64,000 bases of DNA from Panonychus citri. Lineage: Eukaryota > Arthropoda > Arachnida > Trombidiformes > Tetranychidae. Position numbers and translations under genes: made by a program. Shown here in pieces: positions 13,869 through 30,000 of this stretch. Location: contig NW_026515541.1 of NCBI RefSeq assembly GCF_014898815.1, positions 1,674,001 through 1,738,000 on the forward strand, written 5' to 3'. Each line of letters starts with the position of its first letter. The stretch's first letter is position 1. Under the pieces are notes generated by a model, which was given only the letters and a program-made list of their open reading frames with translations, had not been told where the DNA came from and ran no database searches.

Positions 13869-16800
13869 TCATCGAAGGGTAACTTTGGTGGGTAATTTCA
13901 TCCGCCGGTGTGCAGTGAAATAAGCAACAGTACAAACGTACATAACTAAAAGTAGAGCACTAATTACACTTAAGGCCATCAATGAGGTTCGAGATGCACA
14001 TCGATCCATTGAGATAATTGATTCCCTAGAAAATGATTCTATGGAAGAAAAGAGTTTCGAAAAGTTAGAAAAAAGTTCTAAGAAAAATATCGAAATTGTT
14101 GAATAATATTTGAGAGAGAGAGAGAGTTATCATTTACCATTGGCATTTAATGGATCCATTGTTGATCGAGCGGCATCGGCATCATTGAAATCGAGAACTA
14201 AAATCTCTCGACTTAAGGTCATCTCATCGTCGGTCTCATAATGGGCTGATCGACGTTTTCGTCCCCATGAAGTGATCTCTTCCCTTCCAGCAGTACAAAT
14301 AACCTTAGGGTAAACAAAGAAAGTACCATCATTAGGACAACAGTTCACAGGTAAATAATATCATGAATTAACTGTTAACATGGTGGGAATTGGTGATAAT
14401 TATAATCATCATCATGTTAAATGTTTGCAGGTTAAAAGTTGTATTGAAATTATGAATGATAATTGATTGTCAGGGTGAAGGTAATATTCATTTTCCCATG
14501 AATAATGTTATTATTATTACAGATTAATGATAATCACATGGGAAAAAAGGTGAGAGATAGTTAATTGATTAAGCAAATTGTATTAGGTGATTTAAATTAA
14601 CTGTTAACAACTTACTGGTTCACATTTTCCGATACAATATTTAACGTTACATTGAAAGATTACACCATAAGATTCAGTGAACCGGAAGGCTTCGTAGTTA
14701 CTTTCAAGAGCATTTCCGTTTTCCATGAAACTTGGGAAAATTGAATTATCAACAGGACACCTTAAGGAATAATAATAATAATAATAATAATAAAGATTGT
14801 AAGAGATATTGGTCAAGTTTCAATGGTCACTTATTGTTGTTTTGTCGTTTGTTTTTTTCTTCTTACCCGTGGTCATCGATTATCTCAAAGGTACTTCGAG
14901 CATCTTTGGCCATTGCAACACAAGAACGAGCGAAAATACCGTAAGGTGTTGACTCGGGAATTTGAATTCTAAAGGTCAATCGATCACCGATTCGGACAGT
15001 TGAAGCTTCTCGTCCATCTGACCCATAGATTAAAATCTTAGGTAACGGAGCTTCAGGCGATGAAGTGATTTGCAAAGTATCAGGATCTCTGTTTGACAAA
15101 AGATGAAATCAAATTACTAATTGAATCTAATTAATGGACAATTAACCTAATTACCTGACGGGCATCATTCCGAATGAAACATTTCTCGATGTAGTTTCAT
15201 AGGTACACCTTACATGGTAAACTTTATCCGCTTTGGTAAGGACAACGTTATGGTGTTGAAGGACAACAGTATTAGTATAAACACCAGACTGTAAATTGTA
15301 ACAATTAAGAAAAGATTAAGAATAACAATCAATTATCAAATCATGAGAAGATGATTAAGACAATAGAAAACAAGAAACAAGAATAAACCAGAACTCCAAT
15401 AGTAAGTTAATTGTAATTCAACGAAAGATCAACTTGTAGATGAGGTTGTTTTAATTAGTGAGAAACAATTTGTTACGGTAAAAGAGGTAAATTAAGACAC
15501 AAAATTAGCCGATTATTATTAAGATAAAAGAGAGATAGATGATAATTTAATTAATCGTAAGTCCAAGAGACCAGAAACTCATTAAGAATTAAGAAAAAGT
15601 AGGAAATGGTCATTTTGTTAAAGATCAATGTCAAGGTAGAAATTAATTATCTCAATTAGAGTAAGCTAATTATCCGGTAGTGGGTTAAGAAAACAATTGT
15701 CATGACAAAGTCTATTGTTGATGTGATATAATCAACAACAAGGAAGTCATCATAATCAACAGGTATAACAACAGTAGCATCATCATCATCATCATCATCC
15801 GACTTTATCATAAATAACATGATGACCTTACGATTATAACGGTAAAAAAATGGGACAAAATTACTGAGCTAAGTAAATTTGATATACAGACACAATAATC
15901 ATGAAAGGTATGGTAAAGGTAATGGTCAACTTATTGTCCAGTTTATGTTAGTAAATCTTGTCTGTTGTATGATAACAATTGTATCTTTGATTATGAGAGT
16001 ATATAAATTAACACATATTATAATAGAAATGGTCAAATGATAATAATAAAAGGATAACAAAGGGATTAGTGTGGATAAAGTAATAGAATCAGAAATCAGA
16101 AAAATATTAATAGTTGACCAATTCATGATAACGATCAGTTTGTTATTTATTTTCCTCCTTCACTTCAATTTCATATCAATTGTACTGTTTGTATATTGTT
16201 ATTATTGTTGGGCTATTGGTTCATCGGGTAGTCAGGTTAGTGAACATGAAGATTATTCAATCATGAAATTCAACAATATAACTTGACCAATAGAGAGAGA
16301 GAGAGAGAGACTTGACCATTTATTCAAAATATTCAATGAATAAGTGACCAGTTTATACAAGAGATTTATTTGAATTTCTATCGGAAAATTTATCCTACGA
16401 TTGATTTGTTTCTTGAGAGATCGTAAATTGTTCAGTGTTAATTGTCGCTATAATGGTGAGTAATTTGAATTCTTAATTTCCCTCTTTGCCTTGATTATCA
16501 TGATTTATCAATTTTTACTCATTTCTTTTCCGATTCATTTGATATTCACATCATGTAATGAACAACTACAATAACAAAAAGCTACTCTATCAATATGAAT
16601 GGTCAGAGAGTAAAATTAATGTTCCAAGTAGGATGATAATGATGATGAGTTATTGATGGTTAATCTTTAAACAATACGATTTGCTGTTAATTGTGGCAGG
16701 AAGTTGTTGTATCAACTGGTACCTGAGAATTGGTTAAGGGATCACATAGAAGAGGAAAGGAAGAGGGCATTAGGTCATCTTTCTGAGAGAGAAAGAAAGT

Positions 16801-17775
16801 AAGAGAGAGAGAGACTGAGAGAGAGAGAAGAGGGGAGGTGATAAGATTAAGTGGTCATTCATCAAGATTTCAAATGAATGGTATTGGCAGGTTACTATTT
16901 AAAAGGTATGAATTGAAAACTTGATATTTAACAAAAAGGGATAACAAGAGAGAGAGAGAGAGAGATGATGATGAAGATAAGAATGATAATGGTAATGATA
17001 ATGTTTGAGAGAGAAATATTTGTATGGAGGAGGTAAAGTAGGATGAAGATGATGAATTCAGGTAATATGGTGAAAAGAAAAGGCCCAACATTGATCAGAT
17101 TATATGGGAATAAGATTAAGAGAGTTAATCTTCACTGATAGTGAGATTAGTTGATGATTAACAAGATGATAAGATTAACTGGTCAAGGATTGAGTTTGAA
17201 AATTTCTCCATGATATTGAGATGATTTTATAAGACTCAGATTAATTTGTTCACTATGAGTGATTGAAGTTTGGTTTAGTTGTTTTGATTTTTGTTTTTCT
17301 TTTACAATTGAATTGGATATCAATTAGCTTACCAATGATTGGGTGTTACAATCTTGACCAACCAGTGACATGTCCAGTTGAAATTGTTGACTATTTCTTA
17401 TGTGAGCATTACAAGTTTCACTTCGTCCAAGGGCATAGATGCGACCATGAAAGGGTCGAGATGTCTTTACATTGACCATTATCCTTGTATCGGTACATTT
17501 AAGGGTAACATCGTAACAAACCCCGAGGGCATCACAGGATGGATCCATTTTGGTTTCATCACGAACCGGAAGTGTTGATGATATTGGTGGTTGTGTGGAG
17601 GCGGGTATAACTGAAGGTTTACCATTGAGTGTAGTTGTTTGTTGATGCATTGGACCGGATGAAGAGGGTGGAGGTGGTGGTGGGGGTGGTACTGGTGTTG
17701 AATCATCTGAAAGAATCACAATCAATCAAAATAATAATAAACAAGAAACCAATTAGTAAGTCAAGAGAAAGAAAA

Positions 17776-17810
<35 letters not shown>

Positions 17811-20800
17811 AAACTTTTCTCATCCTCATTTTTTTTCCACTTCCACCTCATTTGGATTTCTTTTTTTGGTGTTTTCTGAATCAATTCTTGCAAATCCAAT
17901 GAGGAAGTGCCAACGATATGATGATCATTTCAATGATCCCCTGAACGAACCAATATCATCACATTTACTTTCAGTTTACTCAACTGAAGTACTTCACATT
18001 ATGACCGATACTTGACCACTCTGATGGTCCATTTCATGGCGATTCTTAAGAATTGAATCGATAGAAAATTTTTGTATCTTCTTTCATATAATCTAAATTC
18101 TGTGTTAATATTTCAATGAATTTTACATGAAAAATTCATTTCAATTTCCGCAATGCGTGTTAAAAGAATCAAATAAATTTTTCTCATCTTATTTCTCCTC
18201 CTAAATATACAGGTAATTGTCTTCATCTCTTTGAACAGGTAACATGATGATGAAGATAATGAACAAGAATCTAAGATGATAATAATGGTCTTAATTCACC
18301 TGGAGACTTGTTTTCTCGGCATTTTCACTGAGTAAAAGAAAAAGATTGAAACAATTCTGATGATAATGATGACGAAAAATCAAAATAAAATGATGAGATA
18401 ATAATAGCCTCAAGGCAGAGTCCAGGTAACACAGTGTAAATAATATACGTGTTATCGTGTTACTTATTCAAAGTGTTTATCATTGAAAGGATAATGATAC
18501 TGATACACATCAAAGTGGAAGTGTCAGTTTGAAGTGGGGGTGAGATGATGATGATGATGATGATGAGATAATGATGAATATTCAACTTACTTGTACATGA
18601 GGCTTCCAGATAAACGGCACTTGTTTCACCGGAATCAAATAACGGAAGTGAGGCCGTTGAAAAGGTTTCCGATCCATCGGGAAAGGTTTTATGGTCAAGA
18701 TGGTAAAGGGCACAATTAGGTTGACCCTTTTCAAATGATGGACGATATAAGATTGACCGACAGATGAATTCATTTTCAATGGCACAAGCCCGAATACAAC
18801 CACTTTGAGATTTTACCTGTTGGATTAAAATAGAGAGAGAATTTTTTTTTAATCGAAACAATCAAAGTTTTATCGGATTAAAGAGCTGATTAGTTGATAG
18901 AAAAGTTAATCATGATTGACTTATCAAGTTGATCTATTGACAGTTTATGAAAATGATGATTATCATGTGTTAATTTGTTATCACAATCAATTAATTGTGA
19001 TTCTAATTCATAACTGTTTAGATGAGTGAAAGTTAATTGTTAGTTGGTTGGTTGGTTTGTATCACAATCAAGATTATAATCAGGAAATTAAGCTAATCTT
19101 TTATGTAAATATTGATGATTGAATATTAACTTGATTTGATTATGATCATGTTTTCAACTAAATTAAAAAGTTTCAACATCAACAATTAAAATTAGCTGGA
19201 TAAGTAGCTAGAAATTTGAATTGTAATATTTGATTATCATGAATGGGATTAAATTACCTGACCGGTTGAGATCAACAATTGAGTTAATTGAGATGCTAGA
19301 AGACTAATTTAGTTGAAAAGGTAATTATGATTATGCAGAAAAACAAACTAATCCTCAACAATTAACTAACAATTTTACATATAAGTTAATCATAATTTTA
19401 ATTGTTATTTTTTCCCCAATATGATTACTGTAATCAGTGAGTAGTAAACAAAATCAGCATGATAATTAATCTCTTCCTTGTTACAATTGATAAAACTAAA
19501 TTGATCATCTGATGATTGAGATTACTATTACTATTATGATGATTGTCATCATTGACCTTGAAAAAAAAAACAGATTCAAACTCAATTTAAAATATTCATC
19601 ATGAAATTTAATTGTGTAACAAAAATCTAATCATGATTGTTAATGATTAAGGAATTAAAAACTAAACCAGTTAATTCACTTAAATTTAATAGAAAATAAT
19701 AATTTTTAATGATGATTAACATGATAATGATGATGATAATGGTTAATATAATAACGATTATCGGATATTGATTAGAGAGAGAGAGAGAGAAATAGATTAA
19801 GGTGAAGGAGCAAAAAAAAAGTTCTAAAAAGTTCTAATGATAGAGAATGATTATTTTCTCCCTCACATCAACAAGAAATGGACTTTAATTGATCATCCTC
19901 ATCATCTTCATCATTTGTCTTCATCTCTCTTGTATGGGTCATTATTACATGAAGGGGTTACGCTGATATTATTGGAAACACGGAAGCAAATCGGACTCTC
20001 TCTCTCTCTTTCTCTCTCATCATCATCTACCTGTGTACCTTTTTATAAGGTCAATTTAGTACCGGTCATTATGTTCAATTTTCAATGATATATATTTTGT
20101 TAAAAGCGATATCAACTTATGGATAAAGCAAATGCCGTTGATTGTTGTTAACTGATTGCTGAAAGATGATTTCTTTTTTTAACAAACTTTAATATACCAA
20201 GAATTAAATCTGATTGTTGTAAACCTTTAATGGTGATGGTTTAAATTGTTGAATCAGGAAAAATATGAAATCATTTTTTTTTCTGTTAAATGGTTTTACG
20301 ATTTTGTTATGAATTTTTTGTATTCAACCTCATGAAAATGTTGTAACAATCAAACTTGAACAAAGTTGATTGTTAAAACTTTTGGCCATCTCAAAATTTA
20401 ATTTCATTCCTATCTGGTTAACCAATAATCAAATTTAATAATAATAATTATCATGATTAAGGTGATAATCACAATAATCAATAAGATTTCATATTCTTGT
20501 GCTATGTTTACATTGAGTGGGTGCTAATTGTTGTTATTGTTTGTCAAGTTGTTAATGATGATTAATTGATAAGTGTTTTCTTTTAGAGGTTAATTGTGTT
20601 AATGATTAATTAATTACTTACCAGTAGCTCTTTGTCAGGATAATAATTAACTTCAACAAACTTGGCAATCTTGTTTAATGGTAAACCCAATTTAGCATAA
20701 TCATAAACTTGTTGATCTTGGCAAATATCATCAGCTGAAAATGAGAAAAAGTTACAACAATTAGTTAATTTGATTATCAACAACATGGAATCAGTTTAAA

Positions 20801-23532
20801 TCTTGTCAACCAATTGATTTTGTATTAATTTTATGTTAACTTATTATTATTGTTATTCGGAGACAATCAACTAATTGTTTGTATCAGCTAAGTTTAGGAG
20901 TTTGTTTGTTAATCGTTGCAGTGATTAAATTAATTGTTTTGACCCAGAGAGATTACTAAGTTTAACCCAATTCTCAGGTAAAGTTCATCATGATTATGGA
21001 ATAGTTTTAATTGTTAATCATCATGGAAGATGATTATTGTTTATAACGGATTATCATCAACAACAATTAACTCAACAAGGGTTAGGTTAACATTAGATTT
21101 AAAAGATTTCACAAGATAATCTAATCTTTCAAGTCGAAAATCATTTATTTTTTTTCCATGATAATTAATTCTGATTATTCTGAACACTCGGAATATACAA
21201 ACAATCATATTTATATATAATTAAGAGGAATAACTTGTTAACTAATTAACTAACTAACGATTGTTGTCTTGATTGTAACTGTATGTTAATCATGAGAATC
21301 GGAAAAGGTAAGTCTTGATTGTTAATCTCTTTGTTATTATTATCATTCTGGTTAATCTTAATTTCTGGTTCCTGCAAACAATTTATTTTAATTGTAATCT
21401 CCTGATTGTTTCTTCATCTATATATATAAATAAATCTACAATTAAATGATAAATAAGAGAAACAATTAGAAACTCTGATCTACTGAATCAATCATGATTT
21501 TTTTTGTTCTTTTTCAAAAGTTCTGATCTCAAGTTCGGATCAGTGATTTGAAAGTTTCTCGTTCGCAATCAATTGAAGCAAAAATTGTCAATTTTTTTTC
21601 TCGAGATTTGTGGTGAAAGATTATCCAAGATGATGAGAATTTCATTTATATATATTGATCATGATGAGGATTAAGATGATGATCATTTTCATCTTTTATC
21701 TTCATCATTCCGGAAGCATCAGCCATTAGGAAAACCATTGAACCAAAATGATCAACAAATTGCTTATCATTTTTTTCCCAATCACTTTGATCCTTTTTTG
21801 ATTGAATTGGAAACATAAACACAGACACAATTGGTTGATTGTTGTTATTTACTAGTAGTTTAAATTATCAACAATTAACCTTTTTTCTTTCCCTGTTAAC
21901 CCTTTCTGCTGGTCTCTCTCTCGAGATAATTAACTTAATCAAATCAACTCCAACAATTAGTTAACAACAGCAACTTATCATCATTGGAATCAGACATGTA
22001 ATAGTCTTAATTGTTTGCTATTATTATTACAACAATTTAAATCACTTTATGGTTACAAACCTTTTCTTTGTTTCAAGTTTTCCAATTTAATTCACTTTAA
22101 TCAAGGTCAAGGGTAAAGTTAATTGTTATGTTAATCAATTGTTGATTTTTATCATTGTAACGACAAAACTTTTTTTCCTTCCTCTATTACAACAATTAAA
22201 TCAAATTGTTACGAAATTAATTGTGATTCTAATCAAGTGATGAAAAATTTCCCAATTTTCTGATCAACGAATAGAAAAAAAAATCTTCACAATTAAGGTA
22301 ACAATTAACAACGAAAACACAAAATAAATCTTAATTACCATGATCTTCATTCATCTCAAAGATTACCGATTATCCCGATAATCCAAAAGTAAACAAAGAG
22401 TTAATTTCCTTTCAATTGTTAAGTTAATCAACTTATCGATTTATCAGCAATCAATTGATTCTCCCTAATCAGTTAATTGTGTCGCTAAACTATGATAACA
22501 ATTGTTGTAAAATCAAAGTATTACAGGTAAAGTCTAATTCTTAATGTGGTGATAATATACTTTGTCTAATTCATTTCTCGGAATTTTTTTTTCTCTTTTC
22601 ATCATCATCATCTTTTCTTCTAAATAATCATAATCATCACCATTCTTAATCATTGTTATTATCATCTTCATCATCATCACCATCACAATGCAACATTAAA
22701 CATGTTACATAACAATTAGAGAGAGAGAGAGAGAGAGAGCAAAGAAGCAGACAAAGTTGCCTTCATCATTTCTCCTTCCCAATGACTTCTTCCGAGTTAT
22801 TTTCTCTTCTTCTCCATCAACATCTACATGAACACCAACACCATCACCATCATCATCCACCAACATCTCTAATAGTATTAGAGTTCATGATGAACAACAT
22901 GAAAAGAGATAGGAAATCATTGAAGCCTACCTGACAAAAGGATAATATTGTTCCTGTGCAGGTAAAGCCAGAAACCCTTTCATCATCATAATCATAACCA
23001 AAGAAACGTCAACATAATCATCCAACAAAAATGATTATGGTTAAACAGTTATCCCTTTTTTTTAAACTGTAATACGACCTGATATTTATTACTATCCAAT
23101 AAATGGTTGATAGAAAACAATCAATGGGTTCAAATGGATAATTATTATCTGATATATACGTTGAGACGCTAAAAACAATATCAAATGTGAAAGGAAAAAG
23201 TTAACGGTGTTTTTCCTGATTGTTGAATTTTTTTCCCAATGGAGAGCAGATTTAATAGCCTAAGAGATTTAAGTTGTTAATGATTGACTATTACGGTTAA
23301 TTGTTCAGCTCTATCGTTTGATGATGACAATCATTACCTCTTCTTTCATGGGGGATTAGAAAAAAAAGAAAGTTGAAAATAACGATCCAGGAAAACGCTG
23401 AGTAAATTTCATCGGAAATTCAAAGTAGTCTAATCAACAGCACAATAAGAAACACTTCAACTCATTGTGTGTTTATTATTTCCGCGCCTGGCAGCACTAA
23501 GTACTAGTACGATAAAGGGATGATAACTTTAT

Positions 23533-23563
<31 letters not shown>

Positions 23564-26500
23564 TCAACGGTTCGTTACATTCAGAATAATTCATTCAAGT
23601 TTTTCTTACACATTATTATATTTTTTTCACTATGTTAAAGTATTGAAAAGACTTTAAAATGTCATAACAAAGTCTATCTACAACAATTTAATATCATATT
23701 AAATTGTTGGATAGTTTTAGAAAACAAAAAACATATTAACATGATGATGATGATGATGATAATGATGATAATAATACTGATGGTGATGATGCTAATGATG
23801 GCTTGATTACTATCATGATGAAACTATGAATAGCTGATACAAATTGTAATGAATTTCAGTAAAATGGGAGCTCAAGTTTTCACTGTAAAGGTTAACATTG
23901 ACTGAATCATGATGAAATTATCCTTTGATTATGAAACGATTATGTTGATCATTACAAAGGTGTGTTGATATATTCAAAGAGTGACCATTATAATGACCAT
24001 TACATGAAAGATTGTTGTTGTTGTTGTTGTTTGTGAAGAGAAAAAAAATTTCTGTGAGAATTCAATGTTAATGGTCAATCTTATTGTTACTTGTTGTCCA
24101 GAGATTGAAAAGAAATTAATTTTCATTTTCTCATTTGTGTCAATTAACTCGTTGATTGTTACAATTGTATTAATTTTCATCCTTGATTGTTACTCTTTTT
24201 TTTATTACCAATCAACAAGATTTTCTTGTATTGTAATTATGTTTTACCTGTTTCTTTGATTTGCTTCAATTAACTCTAATAATCCATTTATTTCAATTAT
24301 CTTAGTTACTAAATTGTCTCAAATCACTTAACCCTTTAATTTAGTTTAAATCATTAATCTTTCCTCAAACAATCAACACCATTTTCTGTCCAATGATTTA
24401 TATATGTATCTCTAAATTGTTGCTAAGTGTTAAACCTCCACGTTGGTGATTATCACAATTAGATTTACTAATCATCAATAATTTATCCCTTTAATTAATT
24501 CATCATTTTTCATCCTCTATTAAATTGTAAACAATTAACAATCTAATCAGGTTTTCATCTTAACAATATGATTAATATTTGGTTAGCTAATTATTATAAA
24601 CAGATACAATCATGACATTAACAACTAATCCAATTTTTCACAACAATTAACCTTAATTGTTATTGATTTTCACGTTGTTTCTGTTTCTTGGTAATCATTC
24701 AATTAACTAATTGTCTCTCTCTACCTTTTTTTTCAACAGGGTCAACCTTATATTGGTCAATAAGTTAACACACATTCAAATGGTTTTTCACTGTGACAAT
24801 TAACTAATCATGGAAAAGATTTAATTTCTTACCTTGAAGACAAGCATTCTCAAAGTAATCAACTCCTTGGGACTCAATTAAATCAACGGGAAATGCCCCA
24901 GGCGATCGTCGGTCATATTCCGATAAATGGCAAGATAATGTAACGTAATTAAATTCAACGGATCGACATAGGAAACGAACCTAAATCACAATTAAGAAAT
25001 TCATTTGAAAAAAGGTTGATTAGTTAATTAATTATTCGCAATTAACACCATGATAATAATATCGTGATGATACCAGTTTTTTGTTTCCATCCGGACAATT
25101 AAGATTAACATTGATACGTGTGTAAACAATTAACTTATTACAATTAACTCGGTCATGAAAATTTATATATCTTGATTATGATTTAAATTACAATTAGATA
25201 ATAATAATAAACCAAGTGTTAATAGTTTTAACTAGATCACAATTTAAGATTAGTTGATTGATTAACATGATGAGAGTTTAAAATATAAATTGTGTTAATT
25301 TAAATACAAAAGAAATTAATTTTTCCCTTCTAATCATTAATCATTTAACTTGATTAACTAACAATCATTTTACTAATCAAAAACTAACTGTGAATGTTAA
25401 ATTGTTTATAATAATATTAATCCTGTTACATCCGTTTCTTATCCGCTATTGAATATTAATTTAATTGGAAACAATTAACTTTACATTCACATCAGTAAAC
25501 TGAATTAAGGTCAATTCCTTAACCATAAACAATTTAACTTGATTGTTGAGACTATTAAACAAAAAGAGTTATGATTTTATGAAAACTTATTCATGTAATT
25601 CAATCAATTGATTAACTTAACAAGAGACATTATCGAATCTGATTAACTTAATTGTCGTTATAATCAAGTGTATTTCATAATAATAATAATAATAATGATC
25701 ATGATTCTGGCTCATTAAATATTTGATTAACTCTCTATGTGAGATTAATTCTGATCATGATTTGGATGAAATAATTTGTAAATTTTTTTTTTCCTGATTA
25801 ACAATCAGAATACTAATTTTAACCAATTTAAATTGTATCAAGAATTGAATTTACCTTTGAGATTTAATATACTTTGTTGATTATCAAGTTTTACCAAATG
25901 ATTTTGCTGTTAATTTTTTTTTACGATTTTCTTACCTGTATTATCATTATCGTTATTATTATTACCTTTTGATTGTTAATTTACAAGCGGAACACAATTT
26001 AAGTTTAAACAAGTTGAATAAACTTCAATAAACTTGGTTATTTACTATTAAGATATTGAAAAGAAACTCAATCAACAACCAATTTAATATGTATGATTGT
26101 TTGTTGATCATTGATAATCAACAACAGTGTTACAATTGATTTCCTCTTCCTCTCAATGAAAAAAAAACTAGTTAATTAATTCAATTGAATACATATATTG
26201 ATTATTAAATTGTAGACCAATGTTTAGTATCATTATCAATTGTTATGATTACATGATAACCTGATAACAATCAATTAAATTCAATAATCATCATTCAGGA
26301 TCTTCATTTCATCCTAATTGTTTAGTTTTATATTTTTCTACCTTTGACCTGATTGTTGATCAAAATTCAATTGTAGGATTAATGATTAATCAATGTTCTC
26401 ATTACCTAATGAAACAATTGAGTCAATCAATTAACAGATTAGATTTATAAGAATTAATCATGATTCTCATTATGGAGAGAAACTTTTTTCATGTTAGAAC

Positions 26501-27008
26501 TTTTTTTTCTCTCATTTTCTTCATCGAATCTGTAAGAACTTTGTTCTTCTCACTCAACTGTAAATGTTAATGATCGATGATTAAAGACTTTGATCATGAT
26601 TTTATATATGAGATGATCAGTTCAGTCCATTGGATAATCATGACGATGATTAGATTGACAATAATGAATGAAGAGTAAAAATAAACAAAAATTCTGATGA
26701 TTGGAATTCATTGTTCAGAATGTATCATGTATGTTTGGTGAACAAAAGTCTGACTTATTTTTTTTTTGCCTTCTTTTCTCTCTTAAATCATCAATCTCTT
26801 GAATCATTGTCATGTCATAGATTGAGCTGAACTAAGTAGTCAATAACTGAATCATCATGATAAACGCCGTTCATTCATGAATACAATGAGAAGAATTGTT
26901 TTTTTCCCATGTTGTTGCTTGTTGGAAGATGAAAAAATCATGGTAACAAAGTATCAACAAACTAAAGGGACAAATAGACAAGTATCAACACCTTTATGTG
27001 TGCGTATT

Positions 27009-27066
<58 letters not shown>

Positions 27067-30000
27067 CGTATCATACACTTAAATACATACACAGGTAAAA
27101 GTTCAATTTCAGGGTGAATAGTTTAGAGGAAAAAGAGAGAGAAGATTAGGATGAGAAGAAAGAGAACCAGAATTCAAGTGAAAGAGATGGAAACAACTCT
27201 CACAGTTATCGTCCTTTGCTCTTCCTCCTTCATCCTCCCTCTTTACTCCTTTCATCATCATCATCTTCTCTCTCTCTCTCTCTCTCTTTCTCTTCTTGGT
27301 TCAAGGTTAAGCCGTTGCTGCACCTGATTAAAGGTGTGCAATCAAATCGCAGTGGTTTTCATTTAGCATAACTACAAGAGTGACCTGGGAGCGGCACCGA
27401 AACTGACCACGACTTGACCATATTAAGATAATAAGAGAAAATGAAACTAGGAAATAATTGATCGACACACTAGCCTAGTCAAAGATAATCTTAATCTCAT
27501 CTTGATCTTTATCAAATCCACCCCAATGACACCCTAGTCAGATGATTAAGCCACCCCACTGAGGATTATCCCAGGGGGTAAAGTACATGATCATCCGCTT
27601 AAAGATTAACAATACACCCAGATTAGTTTTCCCTCAATACTTATCATCAGCATCATCATCATTCAGATTGTTATCCATTGATAATAACCAACTAATTTAC
27701 CTGTCTGTTGATTTTTATTTCAATAGATCAGCAACAACAATCACAATTAACTTTTTACTAACCATGAACAATTTAACTAAATCAACAGGGACGGAGCAAA
27801 AAAAAATCAACTTAATCAACTAAATTACGGATACATTTGCAATCTCATACTTGTAATTGTAAGATCAGTACAAGAAAAGGATGAACAATCACAATTTACT
27901 AATTGTGAACAATCAATGAAAAAAAAAGAGTTTACAATTAGTAAATTAATTGTCAACACAATCAAGTAAACTAAAAATTGGAAAAATTGATTGGACAAAA
28001 AAAAACTTAATTCTAACCCATTGTGATCAATGAACGTTGAAAATTGTTGATTATCAAGTGAATCAACTACTAACTGTTAATTAAAAATCTACTACTAAAT
28101 TTATCATGAAACAATCAATTGTTTCTTAATCCGTTTCCATATCCGTTTTCAACAATTAACTTGAATATCTGAAAGCTAAATCTGATTGACTGATTGTGAA
28201 AATGTTATTGGTAACAAATTGTTGATTATCGTTTTCAGATTGTTGGTGAAAACATGATTAGCTAATTGTAATCTAATCTAAATGTTAACTGAAAGCAAAC
28301 TGTTAATTGTTGATTCCGGTTTTAAATGATTAAACATCGTTGTTGAATGTTATCCAAAAACTTTGAGATTATATTTTCAAGTTAAAACCGTTCAACAGCA
28401 ACAATTGAAAGTAATGGAAGGGATCAACTAGATTAACAATAATTAACGTAGCAATTAACTATTGAACATTGTTACAGTTGGGTAATTTATTCAATTAACG
28501 ATTAGTCAAGTTAACTATTAAGGATTATTATGGATTAGGCCTATTGATGTGAAAAGTTTAATGAAAGATTATCAAGAAAATTAAAACAACAATTTATTCA
28601 ACTGTGTAAGCTACTCATCATCACCAAATCATAATGATTAAAGTTAATTGTGATCAGTAAAGTATATAAGTGCCTGGAAATGTATATTAATCAATTTAAA
28701 TCATTTGACAAAAAAAGTTTCAATTCTAATAGTAAATCAAGTAGTTAATCAAATCACTAATTAAATAATAAGTTTGTCACAAACGCAACAATTTAACTCA
28801 ATAATAATACTAAACATTGTATTCAATTGTTTTCAGGCTAATTGCTGTTAAATCATCTAGATTAATTGTCTGTTATCATGGATATTGTTGTTTTCTTGTT
28901 AATTGTTGAATTGATTTAGTTTAAATTGCTTACCTCGTTCAAACAAGCGGCTAAACAAGCTTCCTTATTGGAAGTGTATATGATTGCATTGTCGAGACCT
29001 CGAAGTACTCGATTAGGATAACGTTCAAATGTCCAAAGTCGACTGCAAATGTTATCTAAATTTGTCAAAGTAAAAGATGAGTAACATTAGATTATCGGAT
29101 TAACAAGGATAAAAGGGATTAGCTTTAAGTAAAGAAAAAAAAACAAATAAATTCTCATGTTAGCAGATGAGAAGTTAAAATTAACGGTATTTAAAGTTCA
29201 CTTGATCCATGAATATCTTTTCATCTTTAAAAGAAGATGGAAAAAGAAAGAGACAATATTTTTCTCTTTCTTTATCATCATTTTCATTGTTTTCGTCATG
29301 AATTATATCATGAGTTTCTCTCTTTCTCTTTAAATGTTATCTTCTTTCTTCAACTTGAATCTGGAACTCTGATTAAAACGATTCCGTGATTCTTACTCTT
29401 CTTCCGTTTTCACCATAATTCATCTTCCTTCCACTACCACCCTCAATATCCACCAGAACTAAAAGTAATACAACTTTCTGAAGATCATTAGATTGATCAT
29501 GAAGTGAGAATTAAAATTTTGTCACCTTACAAACTAATACATTAACTTGTTACGCTATTCTGAGCTCTTGGGTTTTTTATTGGCATTCCCAGAATATGTT
29601 ACCTGTGATTTCAGGTGAAAATCTCAGAGCTTTTTCTTGGTGAAAGAAAAATAAGAGAGAGAGAGAGAGAGAAAGAAACAAGTATTTCTAAAATGAGAAA
29701 ACCTGAAAAACTTTTAAGAATGAAATTGATGAGAACGGTGGAGGAAAAGGGAGGAGTAGGTGGAAGATGAAGATGATGATGATGATGATGAGGGAAAAGT
29801 TCCAAACCTAATGAACTTAATGGTGACGTTTAATTTTTCTCTATTTGTATTTTCTTTTTTCACCCAAAATTTTGTTCTTTTCCTCTTACCTGATCTTAGA
29901 TTTAATTTGGAGAAAAAGTAAAGATTATTGGCTCTCTGTGGGTTACCCGAAGATAATGATGTTGATGAGGTGATACCCTGTTGGGATGACATCGATTGGG

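Noticed and set aside
17635..18015. Plus-strand open frame of 126 codons
   Set aside because: It lies antisense to a PAN-ZP exon and runs through GA repeats; composition is low-complexity.
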